NCBI GenBank assembly: GCA_944470555.2 | Contig: OX104127.1 | Span: 46,242,934-46,306,933 of the forward strand | DNA: 64,000 nucleotides | Source: Heterobilharzia americana | Lineage: Eukaryota; Platyhelminthes; Trematoda; Strigeidida; Schistosomatidae | Direction: 5' to 3' | Shown: piece after piece, positions 46,831 through 58,560 of the stretch | How positions within the stretch are numbered: position 1 is the first letter of the stretch | Layout: each line of letters begins with the position of its first letter | Position numbers and translations under genes: made by a program | Notes under the pieces: generated by a model | Told to the model about the DNA's origin: nothing | Seen by the model: the letters and a program-made list of their open reading frames with translations, nothing else | Database searches by the model: none

Positions 46831-48100
46831 ATTCCTTCAAAAACTTCCCTTTCAGTTTGCTTACATCTCTCGAATGTATTATGTACTCTCGCACATTTTT
46901 AAAATGTTTCCAAACTGTTGTTTCTCAGGCTAAGAACGAAACAAAGAAATAAAGCGTTACAACGGATAGAAATAGACATATGTGCTGAAAAATACAGCAC
47001 AGTACTATTTCTGGGATATCTCTATCGAATTAGAAATTTTTGTACTACCTAATTGAACTACCACCACCATAATTACACTCGATTTTGTATTCATCTCCAA
47101 GTCTAAACCGGACGCTAATGTAACACCAGTTACCCATTTCATGTTAGTGCCTTTAATACTATTATTAACACTATTTAGACGCAGTAATTACTTCTTTTAA
47201 AAATATTGTACTGGGAGCGCATTTGTTAACATATCACATGCTGAAAACTCCATAATGTTGTTTGGAATAAAGCGATCATTATTCTTGTTCAATGTAAATG
47301 CACCAGATGAAAAAATTACAATGAACTAAAACTAGTAGAGAGGTTGTGAATCTCTCCTCATGCTTTATAGTTCGTGTTATGGGTCATATGTATAGAGAAA
47401 TGAAAGTAAAGTGCTAGTAGTACTTAACAATGAGGTATACATACAGAATCTTAGTAATATGAGCGTTAAAGATGTATCTACAACTAAAAAATTAAATTCC
47501 GGGATTCAACTTTTAAAGTTCATTAGGCGTTGTAAAAATCAGCGGGGTGAAATGTAATGAAAAATAAGAGGTCGAGAGAGTTATTCCAAGTTTTCTGTAT
47601 ATATTTTTTCACTTTGAAGTAAAAAATACTTTTCTGTTTCAACTAGATGTAAGCATTTTTACCAATTGATAATAGTCCTATGAAAATGTTAGTGTTCGTT
47701 ATCCTTCATGTTTCGATAATTAAACATGGACTTTTCACTACAACGCTGGCTAACTTACCGAAAACCAATTTCTTGAAAGTGTGGAATTGCGGTCAGTTAA
47801 ATCAAGGATTGGATTTTCAATGAGTGAATCAAGAACTGAAAGCTTGTTTCAACTGTACATTTTTGAGTAGCCAGGTAGCCTTACGTAATAAACAGCCTGT
47901 TACTTACATATGCATGCGGAGGTTGACATGAACACCCCGTGTTATTAAAACCATAGGTCTTTAAACAGAGAAGCTTTCGTTCCATTGAGCAAATTGTCTT
48001 TTCTGTTAATACAAGAGCATGTGTATCTACTTACAATTGTTATATAAAGGAGATTTGAAGACAAGTAATAAAGACAGTATTCTAAATTAATTATAGGAGT
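46831..48100. other. Spacer with no recognised gene
   Basis: AT-rich. No coding or repeat signal recognised. Confidence 0.5.
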
Positions 48101-48254
48101 AAAACTTGAACTCTGTACTAAATTGAAATTCCATTCTAGTCTGGTTATTAAAAATGTCACATGATGAAATAGTATTATTTACTGGATAACGTTTCCGACA
48201 TAATTTGTTGTTCATATTCAATATATTCATGCAGTGAGCCTGTGTTTAAATTGT
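48101..48254 (+). repeat. Dispersed copy of the array-edge repeat
   Basis: It matches 27744-27901 across the array boundary with about one difference per ten bases (gtctggttattaaaaatgtc; ggataacgtttccgac). This solitary copy shows what the sequence looked like without the tandem expansion on its left side. Confidence 0.8.
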
Positions 48255-49296
48255 GCAGTTAGAAATCCCTCTGTACTTTAATGTATACCTGACATATATA
48301 ATCTGTTTCCGTTATCCAATTAGTCTGCTACGGTACAGTGTCCGGAACAGAAAGACAAATGTAACGACAAGTTTTTCTACAATATATTATCATGTCAACG
48401 ACACTCATAATGTCTTATAAAGATTAGCCGTATGCATCTATATTCAGGCAACAGTGCTCCTCTATCTTGATATGGTGATAAAGCTGACTCTAAAATAGTG
48501 CTTAAAAAGAGAGTGAGTTAAACACAACGCCTAAGGAAGACCAAATCAATCGCATTCATAATATAGTTTGTAAATACTTATCACTGTATAATAAATAGAT
48601 ATAAAACGCAATACACTGTATCCAAAGTCCTCATATCACAACTTGCTGATGTCAATGTGACATCGAAATTTAACCCTCCAAACCTCCATTAACAGTAGAC
48701 CATGTGTTGTTCATTAAGAAAAATTAGTTGGAGAGAGAGAGAAGGAACTTTCCGCTCCGTATCCACTCGAATAGTGATCGTGAACAAGAAAGAAATATAA
48801 AAGCTCTACAATACTGTATTTAGTTCGTGTCCCGATTGACGAATAAAGTATTAGAAATGAACTAACGAGCTTTCGTTTTTGGAAGCAAACTAATTAAAGA
48901 GTACAACCTGGTGTTATTTAAGTATTACGAATCTAATTGCAGATGTAACAGTTTATCTAAGTTAACTCTGCATTTTCAAGAAAGTTGTAGAAGGAGAAAA
49001 TATTTTTATCTTTTATATATAATTTCCAATTAAATTATTTTATTACGTATACAAATACACACTGTTTCTGTCCAACTGATGCTGTATGACATGCTGAAAA
49101 TGCTGTACAGTGTTTCTAGAATATCTTTCGGAATAAAGCCATAATTACTATTATTATTGTTGTTAAATACCTCAAGTATGCATATCGATTTGCAGTGACC
49201 ACCATGCTTAAGATATGAATATACAGTGTTATGGGAAACAACTTCGTGAATATGTTATTACGTGCGAGAAACAATACCACTCACTGGAAGGCAGGT
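48255..49296. other. Spacer with no recognised gene
   Basis: AT-rich. No coding or repeat signal recognised. Confidence 0.5.
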
Positions 49297-49360
49297 GCAT
49301 CCAGATGACGAGTCCTAAATAAAACAAAACGAGCGTCCTGGATTATACTGCTATTCAGTA
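49297..49360 (+). ncRNA. Decayed Sm-alpha type hammerhead ribozyme (SINE body)
   Basis: Reads ccagatgacgagtcctaaat, then aaaacaaaacgagcgtcctg and gattatactgcta. The known Sm-alpha hammerhead has CTGATGAGTCC, a loop, GGACGAAAC, then GCGTC-CTGGAT-ccactgctat. The GTC cleavage site and its downstream arm are kept. The CTGATGA box has become CAGATGAC, and the 3' strand of helix II (GGAC) is AAAC, so it is probably inactive. Confidence 0.65.
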
Positions 49361-49504
49361 TCTATCATAACTCCAGTGAAGTGTTATTATGTCTATGAAA
49401 GTCTATACAAGACAATTATTAATTTCACAAGGATGGCCGTGGTTTGAACTAAGGTACCTTACTTATTTTCACGTTCGTATTCACCATGGGATGATACAGG
49501 TTGG

Positions 49505-49590
49505 AGAAACACTGAAAACCTGAGAGCACTGAACAGCTGATTCGTCCTAGTATGAGGCTCCTCAGCAGTGTGCACCCATGACCCTGCCGG
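49505..49590 (-). ncRNA. Second decayed hammerhead, opposite strand
   Basis: On the - strand: ggtgcacactgctgaggagc, ctcatactaggacgaatcag, ctgttcagtgctctcagg. It follows the schistosome SINE hammerhead layout CTGATGAGtcccatactaggaCGAAAC-agctgttc. CTGATGA is CTGCTGA (core A changed) and GAAA is GAAT, so catalysis is not expected. It lies head to head with the previous entry. Confidence 0.65.
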
Positions 49591-49635
49591 GAAACGAACT
49601 GACAGGAGTAGAAAATATGGACCATTGGATTCTAA

Positions 49636-49700
49636 CCCCGTGGCTCAATGGCGACGTGTTGGTAGGCGAAGCTGTAGATGATGGATTCAATCCCCAGGAG
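49636..49700 (+). mobile_element. tRNA-like SINE head
   Basis: A-box-like ccccgtggctcaatggcgac (from 49636) and B-box-like gatggattcaatccccagga (from 49679), about 40 bases apart, as in an RNA polymerase III promoter. Together with the hammerhead remnants just upstream this is a SINE cluster (49297-49700). Confidence 0.65.
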
Positions 49701-50189
49701 AGGGGGCAGTCCTAGTAAGGAGTCCCATATTAGGACCGAACAGCCGGCCAGTGCTTTCGAGGTTTCCAATGTTTCTCCAGCTGACGTCAGACCATAATGA
49801 ATGCCAAAGGGAAATCAACAAGTCCTCAAAAACTTCCAAATTTTACCTTCTTTATGTTTATGCATCAGTTATTTCCATACTGAACAGCAGTAGTACGAAG
49901 GATTTGTACCTCAGAAAACAGAAGGTAATTCCACGATTTTTCGAGCGCTCTGAAGTTTATTCGACGCTTCATCAGTCAGCTAGGTGACTCTACACCAACA
50001 CCCCTATATTTATTGCTTCTTGATGAAGTAGGTGCCGACAACGTGACTCAGTTTAGTGATTAAATGTTTAAAAACAAATATCAAAGCTGCAACAACATAG
50101 AACACTTATAGCACTGAAGAGCGATTGATTTTCATAAAAGACGACATTTAGTACAGCTAGAGGATTCACCCGAGGTAAGAAAAATAAAA
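49701..50189. other. Spacer with no recognised gene
   Basis: Possibly SINE body up to about 49800; nothing else recognised. The 78-codon frame at 49751-49987 shows no domain. Confidence 0.4.
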
Positions 50190-50528
50190 CCTCGCCTGGT
50201 TAACTAGTTCGATAGTTACTAGCCGGTCCTAAGCCCGGGTAAAGAGGCAAGGTTGGGCATAAGGCTAGCAACCCTACACCGTAAAAAAAATCCAATCACT
50301 AAACAAACTTATTCCCCGCTGAAATCGGGAAGACGAAATGACACCAATTAGTGAAAGCCTTCGGGAACCCAATTGGCCGATGTGTCTTCTATTCTCTTGA
50401 TGAAAACAGAAGTAAACATGGGGACATGAAATGTCCGCACTGTGTTTGAAGCTGGCTGGCAAGGCTGCACAGATTGCGAAAGAGCTGAGGATGTATGGCA
50501 TGCAAGTGCCTGGAATCCGCGAAAATAG

Positions 50529-51053
50529 ATGCAATGGAAGTGGACTCTCCAAACTGTCAACTGCAGAGTCAATAATCTACTCCGATATTCCCAACCAAAA
50601 GACAACCACGAGCACACTGACGGAGTGACTATCATGACGTCCCCAAGACCATCAAAGGCTCTCATACAGTGGGAACCAATCTCCTCCAGGATCATAACAG
50701 CAAGGTTCAACTCAAAAGGAAGGAAAGTCACGATCATACAATGCTACGCACCTACAAATAATGCAGATCAAGAGAAGAAGGAGGAATTCTACAGACAACT
50801 GCAATCAACACTGGACAAGACCTCAGTTGGCGACATCAAAATTCTAATGGGCGACATGAATGCCAAATTCGGAGCGGACAACACAGGAAGAGAACTAATC
50901 ATGGATCGAGAAGCGCTCGGCGAAATGAACGAGAATGGAGAACTGTTTGCAAAATTCTGTGCGTTCAACGATTTGGTGGTTGGAGGCACTGTGTTCAAGC
51001 ACAAGGATATCCACAAAACGACATGGATTTCACCAGACACCAGGACACACTAA
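50529..51053 (+). pseudogene. RTE AP-endonuclease domain
   Basis: 174 codons. After an initial frameshifted stretch it reads ITARFNSKGRKVTIIQCYAP, then LQSTLDKTSVGDIKILMGDM-NAKFG and FCAFNDLVVGGTVF, KHKDIHKTTWISPD. QCYAPT, GDMNAKFG and H-K-x-TW are canonical RTE endonuclease motifs (the D-x-N pair is kept). The expected SPDG-x-x-x-NQID ending is broken at 51053 (SPDTRTH, stop), with the continuation NQIGFI in another frame. Confidence 0.88.
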
Positions 51054-51681
51054 AAATCAGATCGGCTTTATCTCAATCTGAAGAAAGTGGAGACGCAGCC
51101 TACTTGACACAAGGTCAAGAAGAGGAGCAGATGTAGGCTCACACCACTCACTGTCTAGTGCAAGGAACCTACCTACCTTCAAAATCAAGTTGAAAGCCTT
51201 CAGAGAAGTTGGTGATAGACCACAGTTCAAGTTCAACACCTAGAACGGAAACTGAAGGACGAAACTACAGAGGATATCTTCACGTCAGCCATCAGGACAA
51301 AATGGGAGATATCGAGCAACATCCCCGAAGAAACCTGTGTGGATGAGCACTGGAACTCTTTGAAAGCTATGTGGAAAGAAACCTGCACAACCGTGTTAGG
51401 AAGGAAGAAGAAAGAAGACAAGGAATCGATCTCCACGGACACGTGGAAGCTGATGAAGCAGAAGACAAACCAGTGCAAGGATGCACAACGAAAAGAAGAA
51501 CTGAGCACAACGTACAAAACACTGGACAAAGAAGTGAAGAGTGCGCACAAAGACAATAGACACTTCCACGACACACTGGCAAGTGAAGCAGAACAGGCTG
51601 CTACTAGGAGAGACCTGACAACATTGTATCAAATAACCAGGTTACTATCTCAGAGGGAAGAGATCAACTCAGACGAAACCA

Positions 51682-52790
51682 ATGAAAGATAGTGAAGGGA
51701 ACTTAGTCGCCACCAAAGAGGAGAAACAAAGGAAAAGATGGGCTGACCACTTCAAAAAGCTCTTGAATCGACCACCACCTACAACTCGTCCAGAAATACC
51801 ACCAGCAACAGCAGAACTACCAGTGAACACAAGCCATCCGACAAAAGCAGAAGTCTTGAATGCCCCAAAACTGCTAAAATTCGGGAAAGCAGCAGGACCA
51901 GATGGGATCCCCCCAGAAGCACTGAAACAGATGCAGAGGCATCGGCAGCGGACATACTCACACCACTATTACAGAAGGTTTGGAAGGAAGGAAGGAAGGA
52001 AGGGAAGGTACTGCAGATTGGAAGAAGGGTTACCTTGTCAAACTTCCAAAGAAGGAAGACCTAAGTCTTGGCAAGAACTGGCGAAAAATATTAAGCCATT
52101 TCATCTTAGAGGGACAAAAGCATGTACTGGATTAAAAATTGCGACCGGAACAGGCTGTCTTCAGGAAGTACAAATCATGTGCGGATCTAATTGCAACGCT
52201 ACGCATCATCATAGAACAAAGTGTAGAATGGCAGTCAACCCTCTACCTCAACTTCATCGACTTTGAAAAGGCCGTCGACAGCGTCGACCGAGAAGTAATT
52301 TGGTAGGCAGCTGCTTAAACACTACAGTTTCAGTGCCACAAATCTTTATCAACCTCATTCAACAGCTATATGTCGAGCTATATGCCAAGTGATCCACAAT
52401 GGAAAGCTCAGTGATGCCTTTGAAGTGAAGACAAGAAAGAGTAAGACAAGGCTGCCTATCACCTATCATCTTCCTGATTGTGGTGGATTGGATCATGCAG
52501 CAAACTGTGAGGAGCGAGAAGACGGGCATATGCTGTTTGATGGATGAAAAGGCACTAGAAGACTTGAATTTCGCCGATGATGATTTATGTCTAATGTCGC
52601 ACAAACTCGAGGATCTACAGGCAAAAACCAACAAGTTGACAGAACAGTCAGCAAAGCCGGGACTTCCTACAGATGAAGATACCCAACCAACAACAAGCAC
52701 CAATCACCATCAGTGGCAGAAATCAAAAGGAAGTTGTCTCTTTCACCTACCTAGGCAGCACCGTTTCAACTACAGGCGGCACAGATGAGA
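51682..52790 (+). pseudogene. RTE reverse transcriptase in several frames
   Basis: RT entry: RWADHFKKLLNRPPP and KAAGPDGIPPEALK (51682-51930). After a GGAA run the frame shifts. Near 52250-52300 motif A reads NFIDFEKAVDSVDREVIW (aspartate kept). Near 52430-52460 motif B is RVRQGC-LSP. At 52570-52590 motif C is LNFADDDLCLM (FADD kept). All catalytic residues survive, but at least three frameshifts separate them. Confidence 0.85.
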
Positions 52791-53370
52791 ATGTCAAAAC
52801 CAGGATCGGAAAAGACAGCAAGAAAGGCCTTCAGTAATCTGAAATCATTGTGGAGAACTACTGCACTCAACATAAACAACAAGATCCGGATCTTCAACAC
52901 TAAGTCAGTCAAGTCAGTGCTTCTATATGGTTCAGAAATTTGGCGCGTCACGAAAAACACTTCCAACAAACTACAGACATACATCAACAGCTGCCGCCCA
53001 CACTCACTCGATACTGAAGATCAGATGGCCAGAAAGAATAAGCAACAAGGAACTCGCCCTGGCAACCCGCCAACCAAGAACCCATCGCCCAACAAATATG
53101 CAGAAGAAAGTGGAGATGAATTGCGTTGGGCATACACTGAGAAGGCCAATTAGGGACATCACGCGCCAGGCCAGGCCCTCGAGTAGAATCCAAAGGGGAA
53201 ACGAGTTGGGCGTCAGAGGTGAGGGTGACATGGAGGCGATGGTGTGTGAGGAAGAAATGAAAGCTTGTGGGCAGTCGTGGAGCCAGGTTCAAAAGACTGC
53301 AGAGAACAGAGTGGAATGGCGACATGATACTGAAGCCCCATGTTCCACTAGGAACCCAAGGGAAAATTAA
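52785..53370 (+). pseudogene. RTE C-terminal domain
   Basis: FSNLKSLWRTTALNINNKIR and KSVLLYGSEIWRV are followed by a frameshift near 53000 into HSILKIRWPERISNKELALA, then VGHTLRRPI. The end is SWSQVQKTAENRVEW. This is the conserved C-terminus of RTE elements (KSVLLYG-E-W ... I-W-...ISN-EL ... GH-LR ... W-...A-.R--W). The 3' tail follows directly. Confidence 0.85.
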
Positions 53371-53488
53371 TAATAATCAGAATAGTAAATGGTGTTAAGT
53401 TTACAACAACTATACAGTTGTTTACTCTACAGCTTTCGATCACGGAATACAGAATGAGGAAGATGATGTGAAACTATGTTTATTTTGG

Positions 53489-53558
53489 TTGTGTAATCCC
53501 GGCGTTAATATATTAGAATGAATAACGAAATAAACAATTATTGTGTATTATTCCTCAG
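53489..53558 (+). repeat. Solo arm of the foldback element
   Basis: ttggttgtgtaatcccggcg, then tattagaatgaataacgaaa and gtgtattattcctca match the inner left arm at 3235-3307. No centre or second arm follows; it lies just behind the RTE tail. Confidence 0.7.
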
Positions 53559-53754
53559 TACACTGTTCACAAAAAATTTTCTGTTCGTCAAGGAAGAACT
53601 TTACTTCTGTTTACGGTAAATCGCAAAACATATAGGCTAAAAAATCTTTATAATAAAAGTTCACTACTCATTAGAAACAGAATTCCACTTACTTCCTTTT
53701 TCCTTTTGAAAAGGTAAGTGGTAAAGTGTTTGCGCAACTCAGTCGGTTTCTTAC

Positions 53755-54317
53755 CATTTTTCGCACTACCACAATTCTCTTGTATAAGCCGTGGCACGTG
53801 GAAACCACCATTGCACATTGGTCCAGTACGTGTGCGTAGTTCTTGCTCCAATTCAGAGAGTGCTCTAGTCTGACGCATGTCTATAGTCAAATAGTTCAAT
53901 TCTTGTGAAGAAATGTCATCAATAGCACCAACTTGCTTACAATTGCAATTGAGACATTCATTCTGAGAAGGATTTGAGCAGGAAGATATTGTACATGGGA
54001 TGGACTGTTTTGAATGAAGACCGATCTTATTTTCACAACTGTCTGTAAGTTCACTTGACTTTTTATGATGGTGCATACCTATCATTAAACAACCATCTGA
54101 ATTGTCAGACAGTGTAAGATGAGCGTAGTGCAGTTGTGTAATTTTAGAAGTAACGTTATTCGTTGCTGCTGCCAGTCTTGGTGGTGTCGGTGGTCTGTTA
54201 AGAAGAGAAGCCGACATGGTCGGTACAGCAGCTCGAACACGTGGTATTGAGAGACTTGTCGAGATACCTGGACGATGAAACCGTGATGAACCAGAATCTT
54301 GACAATCTTTTTGTGAA
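53755..54317 (-). CDS. Gab/DOS/IRS-like docking protein, C-terminal exon
   Basis: Starts after a pyrimidine-rich acceptor (- strand tgtctcttattag); its first base completes the Ser codon split from 58192. About 187 codons: SLSIPRVRAAVPT, a proline-rich LLNRPPTPPRL (possible SH3 ligand), LHYAHLTL, then a Cys-rich patch (NPSQNECLNCNCKQVG) and SSQELNYLTIDMRQTRALSE. The last fits the Gab C-terminal SHP2-binding pattern Y-V-x-V-D-x-x-x-T-x-A-L, the main basis for the call. Two ends are possible: a donor at 53754 (aaaatg|gtaaga) leading to a further exon not found, or read-through to the stop at 53648-53650, which adds a basic tail of about 35 residues. Such proteins carry phosphotyrosines below receptors and recruit PI3K, Grb2 and SHP2. 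No enzyme motif. Confidence 0.65.
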
Positions 54318-54659
54318 CTAATAAGAGACAATAAGAAGAACTATATTAAACTGCAGCAAATTAAAGGCTAAGACAATATAATATAACATTCTGTGAAGTT
54401 TTCCGTAGGTAGATCACTAGATTTAAAAATTCAAGGAGAAAATCAAAGTGTAAGGTTAAACAAAAACGCTGCCACCATTATTGTTTCAAACTGTAAACAC
54501 CAAGGTTTCTACAGCGTAACAGTCTGTTAATTTTGCAGTAGAACTTACCAGCGTAAATTAATTAGATCAGAAAACTTACCATAAATTCTGGGTGCTTCAT
54601 CAATTATTTATACCATAGTTTTGTCATTGCGTCCTTCTTGACTAAACAGCTAGTTTTAA

Positions 54660-54800
54660 AGGTGGAGCTGTGTGTGGCTCATTGGTTTAAGCACTTAATT
54701 TCCAACCGATGGGTCAAGTGTCCGAACCCAGCTGCACCTACCACGGTTTAGACAGCCAGGTAGTATCATTAGTTCTTTTCCAAAAGGTGCGGATCGCTGC
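54660..54800 (+). mobile_element. tRNA-like SINE
   Basis: gtgtggctcattggtttaag (A-box-like, from 54670), then cacttaatttccaaccgatg and ggtcaagtgtccgaaccc (B-box-like). Same order and spacing as 4755-4830. Inserted in antisense to the docking-protein gene. Confidence 0.7.
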
Positions 54801-56281
54801 CAACTTCACGAATGTGCCCAAGGTTGCTGACTGGATTTCGACGTTTTTGCTGACTACTTTTAACTCCTACTGCATACCACATGATGATGCATATTCAATA
54901 GTGGATGAAAAATTGATTACATTCTAATTTTCTCCTGAGAAGAAGTTATATACTTCATGCAGTAAACGGAAGCACTCCACAAAGTTCTTATGATTCTCGT
55001 TGTATTATTCTTTGGTTTTCTCGTTTTAATTTCTTCCCAACTAACTTGGTAAATTCTGTTGGAATTATCTTCGTTAAATATACTGATTACATTTATATTA
55101 ACTGATTGCTTTCTCTCATGACTTTTCTTCAGTAAATACATATTTAACAATAGTTTAATGATCTTACTCTTATTAACTCATCTGAATATGGAACTGTTAA
55201 AGTTAGTTTCAGATATGAATGTTTTCTAAACTGCATCAGCTCTATAACCCCTACATTATATACAATTGTATTACGGGAAATGCACTAAATATCATCTTTC
55301 TCGGCTGGTTTTCTTATCTCTTGACAATATCATGAGGTATTTTTCTCCAGATTTACTACCTAAAAAAGTTAACATGCTTCAGCACAACCCGAAATTGACT
55401 CTTCTGATTTGTTAATTCCCACATTCCTATCCACTCTCCTTTACCCAAATTGTCAAGAAATTACCAGTTAGTAGGCGCTTGGTAACTGTTAGTATAATTA
55501 GCAGTATACCTACGAGTCTATATTAAATGGATACGGTTACAGACAGTGTAGAGACAACAGAAAACTACTGAACACATACAAAACTTAAAATCTTTCAATC
55601 TTTATTTTTGCAACTTACCACTGAAAGTTAATAACAGTGTAAGAAAAAAAAAGAATTAAAGAACATGAATAAATTAAATCATAATCCTACATAAATTATC
55701 TGATTCGGTATATAACGAACTACAAAGTGATTACATGAGTTTCGTTCAGAAAGTTAATAACAGGAAGGCAATCAGACAATCAAGATTTGAATAAATATTT
55801 AGGTTATTTTATATAGGCTTACTGATAAGATCATTTGTAAATTTATATTTCTCAACCTTTACTGAATAGTGAGTACAACTCGCACGAACTCGAAAAACGA
55901 TGCTGGTTTCTTTGTAAGTCAAGCATAGATCCATTTATTACACCAAATCGATCAGTGAGTGAATTTGGGTATTTGAAAAACATGAACTAACTAAATATGT
56001 CTCTTGAAAATCGTTTACACTAACAACGAGTATAAACTGGATAATCATTGAATACAGAACGCATACGACAGAATGTTCTTGATTCCATGTTTTAGGTTAT
56101 TTTGAAATCAAAGGTGAAAATATTTCATGAATTGAGTGAATTTGAGGAATTCTAACTATCAGATAACTATGCATATAAAATGTGGTTCTCATGACATTCA
56201 AACTACTTCATACTTCACCTTTTCATGATATATCGATACTGAAGGATGGTCGAAAGTGAAATGAAAACCTGAATTGCAGCA

Positions 56282-56345
56282 TGACTCTAACTAGAAACCT
56301 CTGAGTTACAGGCGCGATACTCTACCACTTGAGCTACGAGACTCA
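56282..56345 (-). mobile_element. tRNA-like SINE head or tRNA pseudogene
   Basis: On the - strand: gtagctcaagtggtagagta (a very good A box), tcgcgcctgtaactcagagg, then tttctagttagagtcatg (a poor B box). The D-arm half is tRNA-like, but the T arm does not fold, so this is not called as a functional tRNA. Confidence 0.55.
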
Positions 56346-57211
56346 GTCACTGAACAGGTCATAACTCCACTTTGACCACTGAGGATTCTACCTGGCCTTC
56401 ATATCAATGCCCCGGACAAAAAATGTTTCACTTTTAGATAACAACCTAACACTCCTTTCAGCTGAAACTCCTACGGTATCCTGAACCAGAACGGTAAGAA
56501 GATACGAACAAATTTCTCAAACTGACCAACTTTAAGTATTTCAAACAAACAAAATGACTAGATACACAAGCATCTACACATGAAATACATTGCATATTTC
56601 TCTATATATTTATGTCGAATAACGAATTTAAAGTGGATACATCTTAAACTCCTTGTTCGAATATGCTCTTACAACTTCATTTTCCCAGCAAAAAATAAAA
56701 ATTCCCATACATTTAAGTACAGAAAACATTAATGATAAAAATGGTGCATACACTCTCACTCAGGACTACTACTTGAAGATGATATAGCAGTACAGAACAC
56801 CTTTTTTCAACTAAATCTTCGATACATATGTGCCTATCATGGAAATATCTATGGGCTATCAACTCTGTTAACTGTCACTGGAAAACAAAACATTAAATGA
56901 TCTCGAAATATCATTGAGATATTTAGTGGACATGCCACTAGAAAAGAAGGAATCAATGGTCAGGTAGGTGACCTATCAAGGAATTCATTCAAAGATAATT
57001 TTTTTTGTAAAGTGCCAGATGGAATACAACCAGAAAGACGCTGACCAAGTGAACCTATTCCACTGTTCATCACATTTACTCCTTTTTGCGGATTGTCCTC
57101 AAAAAGGAAGCCTTATTGATGTACAGGAAGATGTCTTCATATATTCGCAGTATTATACATGGAAACATTAAATAGAAAAATCAAAACTGAACTGAAATTT
57201 AACAATAAAAA

Positions 57212-58089
57212 TTCAACAAAACAGTGGGAAGATAGAAGTTGTCTACACTGTGGAATGTATTTGCGCAACATATTTCGAACTTTCTGTTCACACACGTACC
57301 TATCGTAGATATTTATATGAAAATACCTAAGGATAAGGGGTGAGAATATGAAAAGAGGTCAAGTGGGAAGGTTGAATTAAAGGCCGAATAACAATGAAAA
57401 CCAATAGAGCGAAAATAATAGCACATCGAACTTGGTTTCAGAGTTGAATTCACCAAGAGAGATTTAATGTGATGTAAATCGTTTTTGAACACAAACTCTT
57501 GCAGCATGTGAACGACAATCTCATATCCTATCGCATCTACCGATTCAGATGTATGCGGTGACACATAGATAGGGAGGACTTATAGACCCGTGTAAGTAAG
57601 GGCGTCGGAGCGTATTCCAAAGTGGCTTCAGATGCGAATTGAATCATCTGAACCTCTAAACGTTTGTAGCAGACGTCCAAGTTCTTGGATCGCGAAACAT
57701 ATCATTGAGACAGGTCACAAGATTGACGTTGCTATTTCCTTTAGACCTATTTACAAAACGTATTGGGGATAGAGGCCTTAGCTATTAGGGAGATTAAACC
57801 ACCTTTGTGTGTTCAAAAACGATTTACATCACATTAAATCTCTCTTGGTGAATTCAACTCTGAAACCAAGTTCGATGTGCTATTATTTTCGCTCTATTGG
57901 TTTTCATTGTTATTCGGCCTTTAATTCAACCTTCCCACTTGACCTCTTTTCATATTCTCACCCCTTATCCTTAGGTATTTTCATATAAATATCTACGATA
58001 GGTACGTGTGTGAACAGAAAGTTCGAAATATGTTGCGCAAATACATTCCACAGTGCAGACAACTTACGTCTTCTTATTGTTTTGTTGAA
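57212..58089 (+). mobile_element. PLE 3' remnant with 284-bp inverted arms, in docking-protein intron
   Basis: Arms 57212-57495 and 57804-58089 are nearly perfect reverse complements (for example tgcgcaacatatttcgaact at 57271 against its complement at 58021-58041). The + strand of the 308-bp centre reads IAKHIIETGHKIDVAISFRP (57691 onward) and then AIREIKPPLCVQK, the C-terminal end of a PLE GIY-YIG endonuclease (SSIA-HI-ETGH-ID...I...KP-LCVQK). This last peptide runs into the right arm. Stops interrupt it. The structure fits a 5'-truncated PLE with an inverted pLTR. Confidence 0.8.
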
Positions 58090-58191
58090 GCTTATAAAGG
58101 AAACTAATTGTTTTAAATAAAAATCCAGTCAGATGGGGCTTGATAAAGTTGTAAATACGTAAATAAGAATAAGAATAAAAACGACAACTAC

Positions 58192-58560
58192 CTCGATAAT
58201 GGAACAGAGGATGGATGAACAGTAATAGGTTTTGGTTCAAAACCAGCCGGTGATAGATTCATGTAATAAACCGATGCTTCTGAATGGTTTAAAACAGTGA
58301 AACCAGTTTTCCGTAGACCCAACAAGTTCACATAACTCTCAGGATTACTCAACACGACATTTGTACCATCTAACAGTTTGGAACCATTTCCACCACCGTG
58401 TATATTGTCCTTTACTTCTTCGACATTCTGTCCTCTATTGCTGACATCATTTTTTTTAATAGAGTGTGTAGAAACATTTGAAGTCATAATAGATGAATGC
58501 GTTTCAGTTGACGGTTGCAACTCACTGTGAATTGCACTTGACAACATATTAACGTAGGGT
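58192..58560 (-). CDS. Gab/DOS/IRS-like docking protein, middle exon with YxN motifs
   Basis: A 369-nt exon between acceptor (- strand ttccatatag) and donor (cgag|gtagtt). Its first base completes Gly from the exon at 60384, and its last two bases (ag) pair with the T opening 54317, so phases agree on both sides. It starts PYVNMLSSAIHSELQPS, has a polar low-complexity middle (VSTHSIKKNDVSNRGQN), then NPESYVNLLGLRKTGF and ASVYYMNLSPAGFEPKP. YVNM fits both YxxM (p85 SH2) and YxNx (Grb2 SH2); YVNL and YMNL are YxNx sites. Clustered tyrosine motifs in a disordered chain are typical of docking proteins. The open frame beyond the acceptor (to 58706) is intronic. Confidence 0.7.

Larger units (their letters stand above)
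50190..53390 (+). mobile_element. RTE retrotransposon of a second family, nearly full length
   Basis: About 3.2 kb, the usual RTE length. It has a leader (taagcccgggtaaagaggca), an AP-endonuclease (50400-51230), a linker, RT (51700-52790), a C-terminal domain (52785-53370) and a 3' end with TAA repeats (attaataataat, about 53367-53380), the typical RTE tail. Higher GC and less decay than family A. It is broken by several frameshifts and by a GGAA slippage run at about 51979-52002. It resembles the RTE-clade protein seen in SR2-type elements; the family name is a guess. Confidence 0.9.
54318..57211 (-). other. Docking-protein intron, first part
   Basis: This is intron 54318-58191 (3.9 kb) as far as the PLE locus. 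It contains two tRNA-like SINE heads (separate entries) and otherwise AT-rich DNA with no recognised coding sequence. Confidence 0.6.

Noticed and set aside
50274..51574. Several antisense frames over the second-family RTE
   Set aside because: Shadows of the sense endonuclease and linker; no independent motifs.
56282..56345. Functional tRNA gene on the - strand
   Set aside because: The A box is good but the T arm and acceptor stem do not fold.
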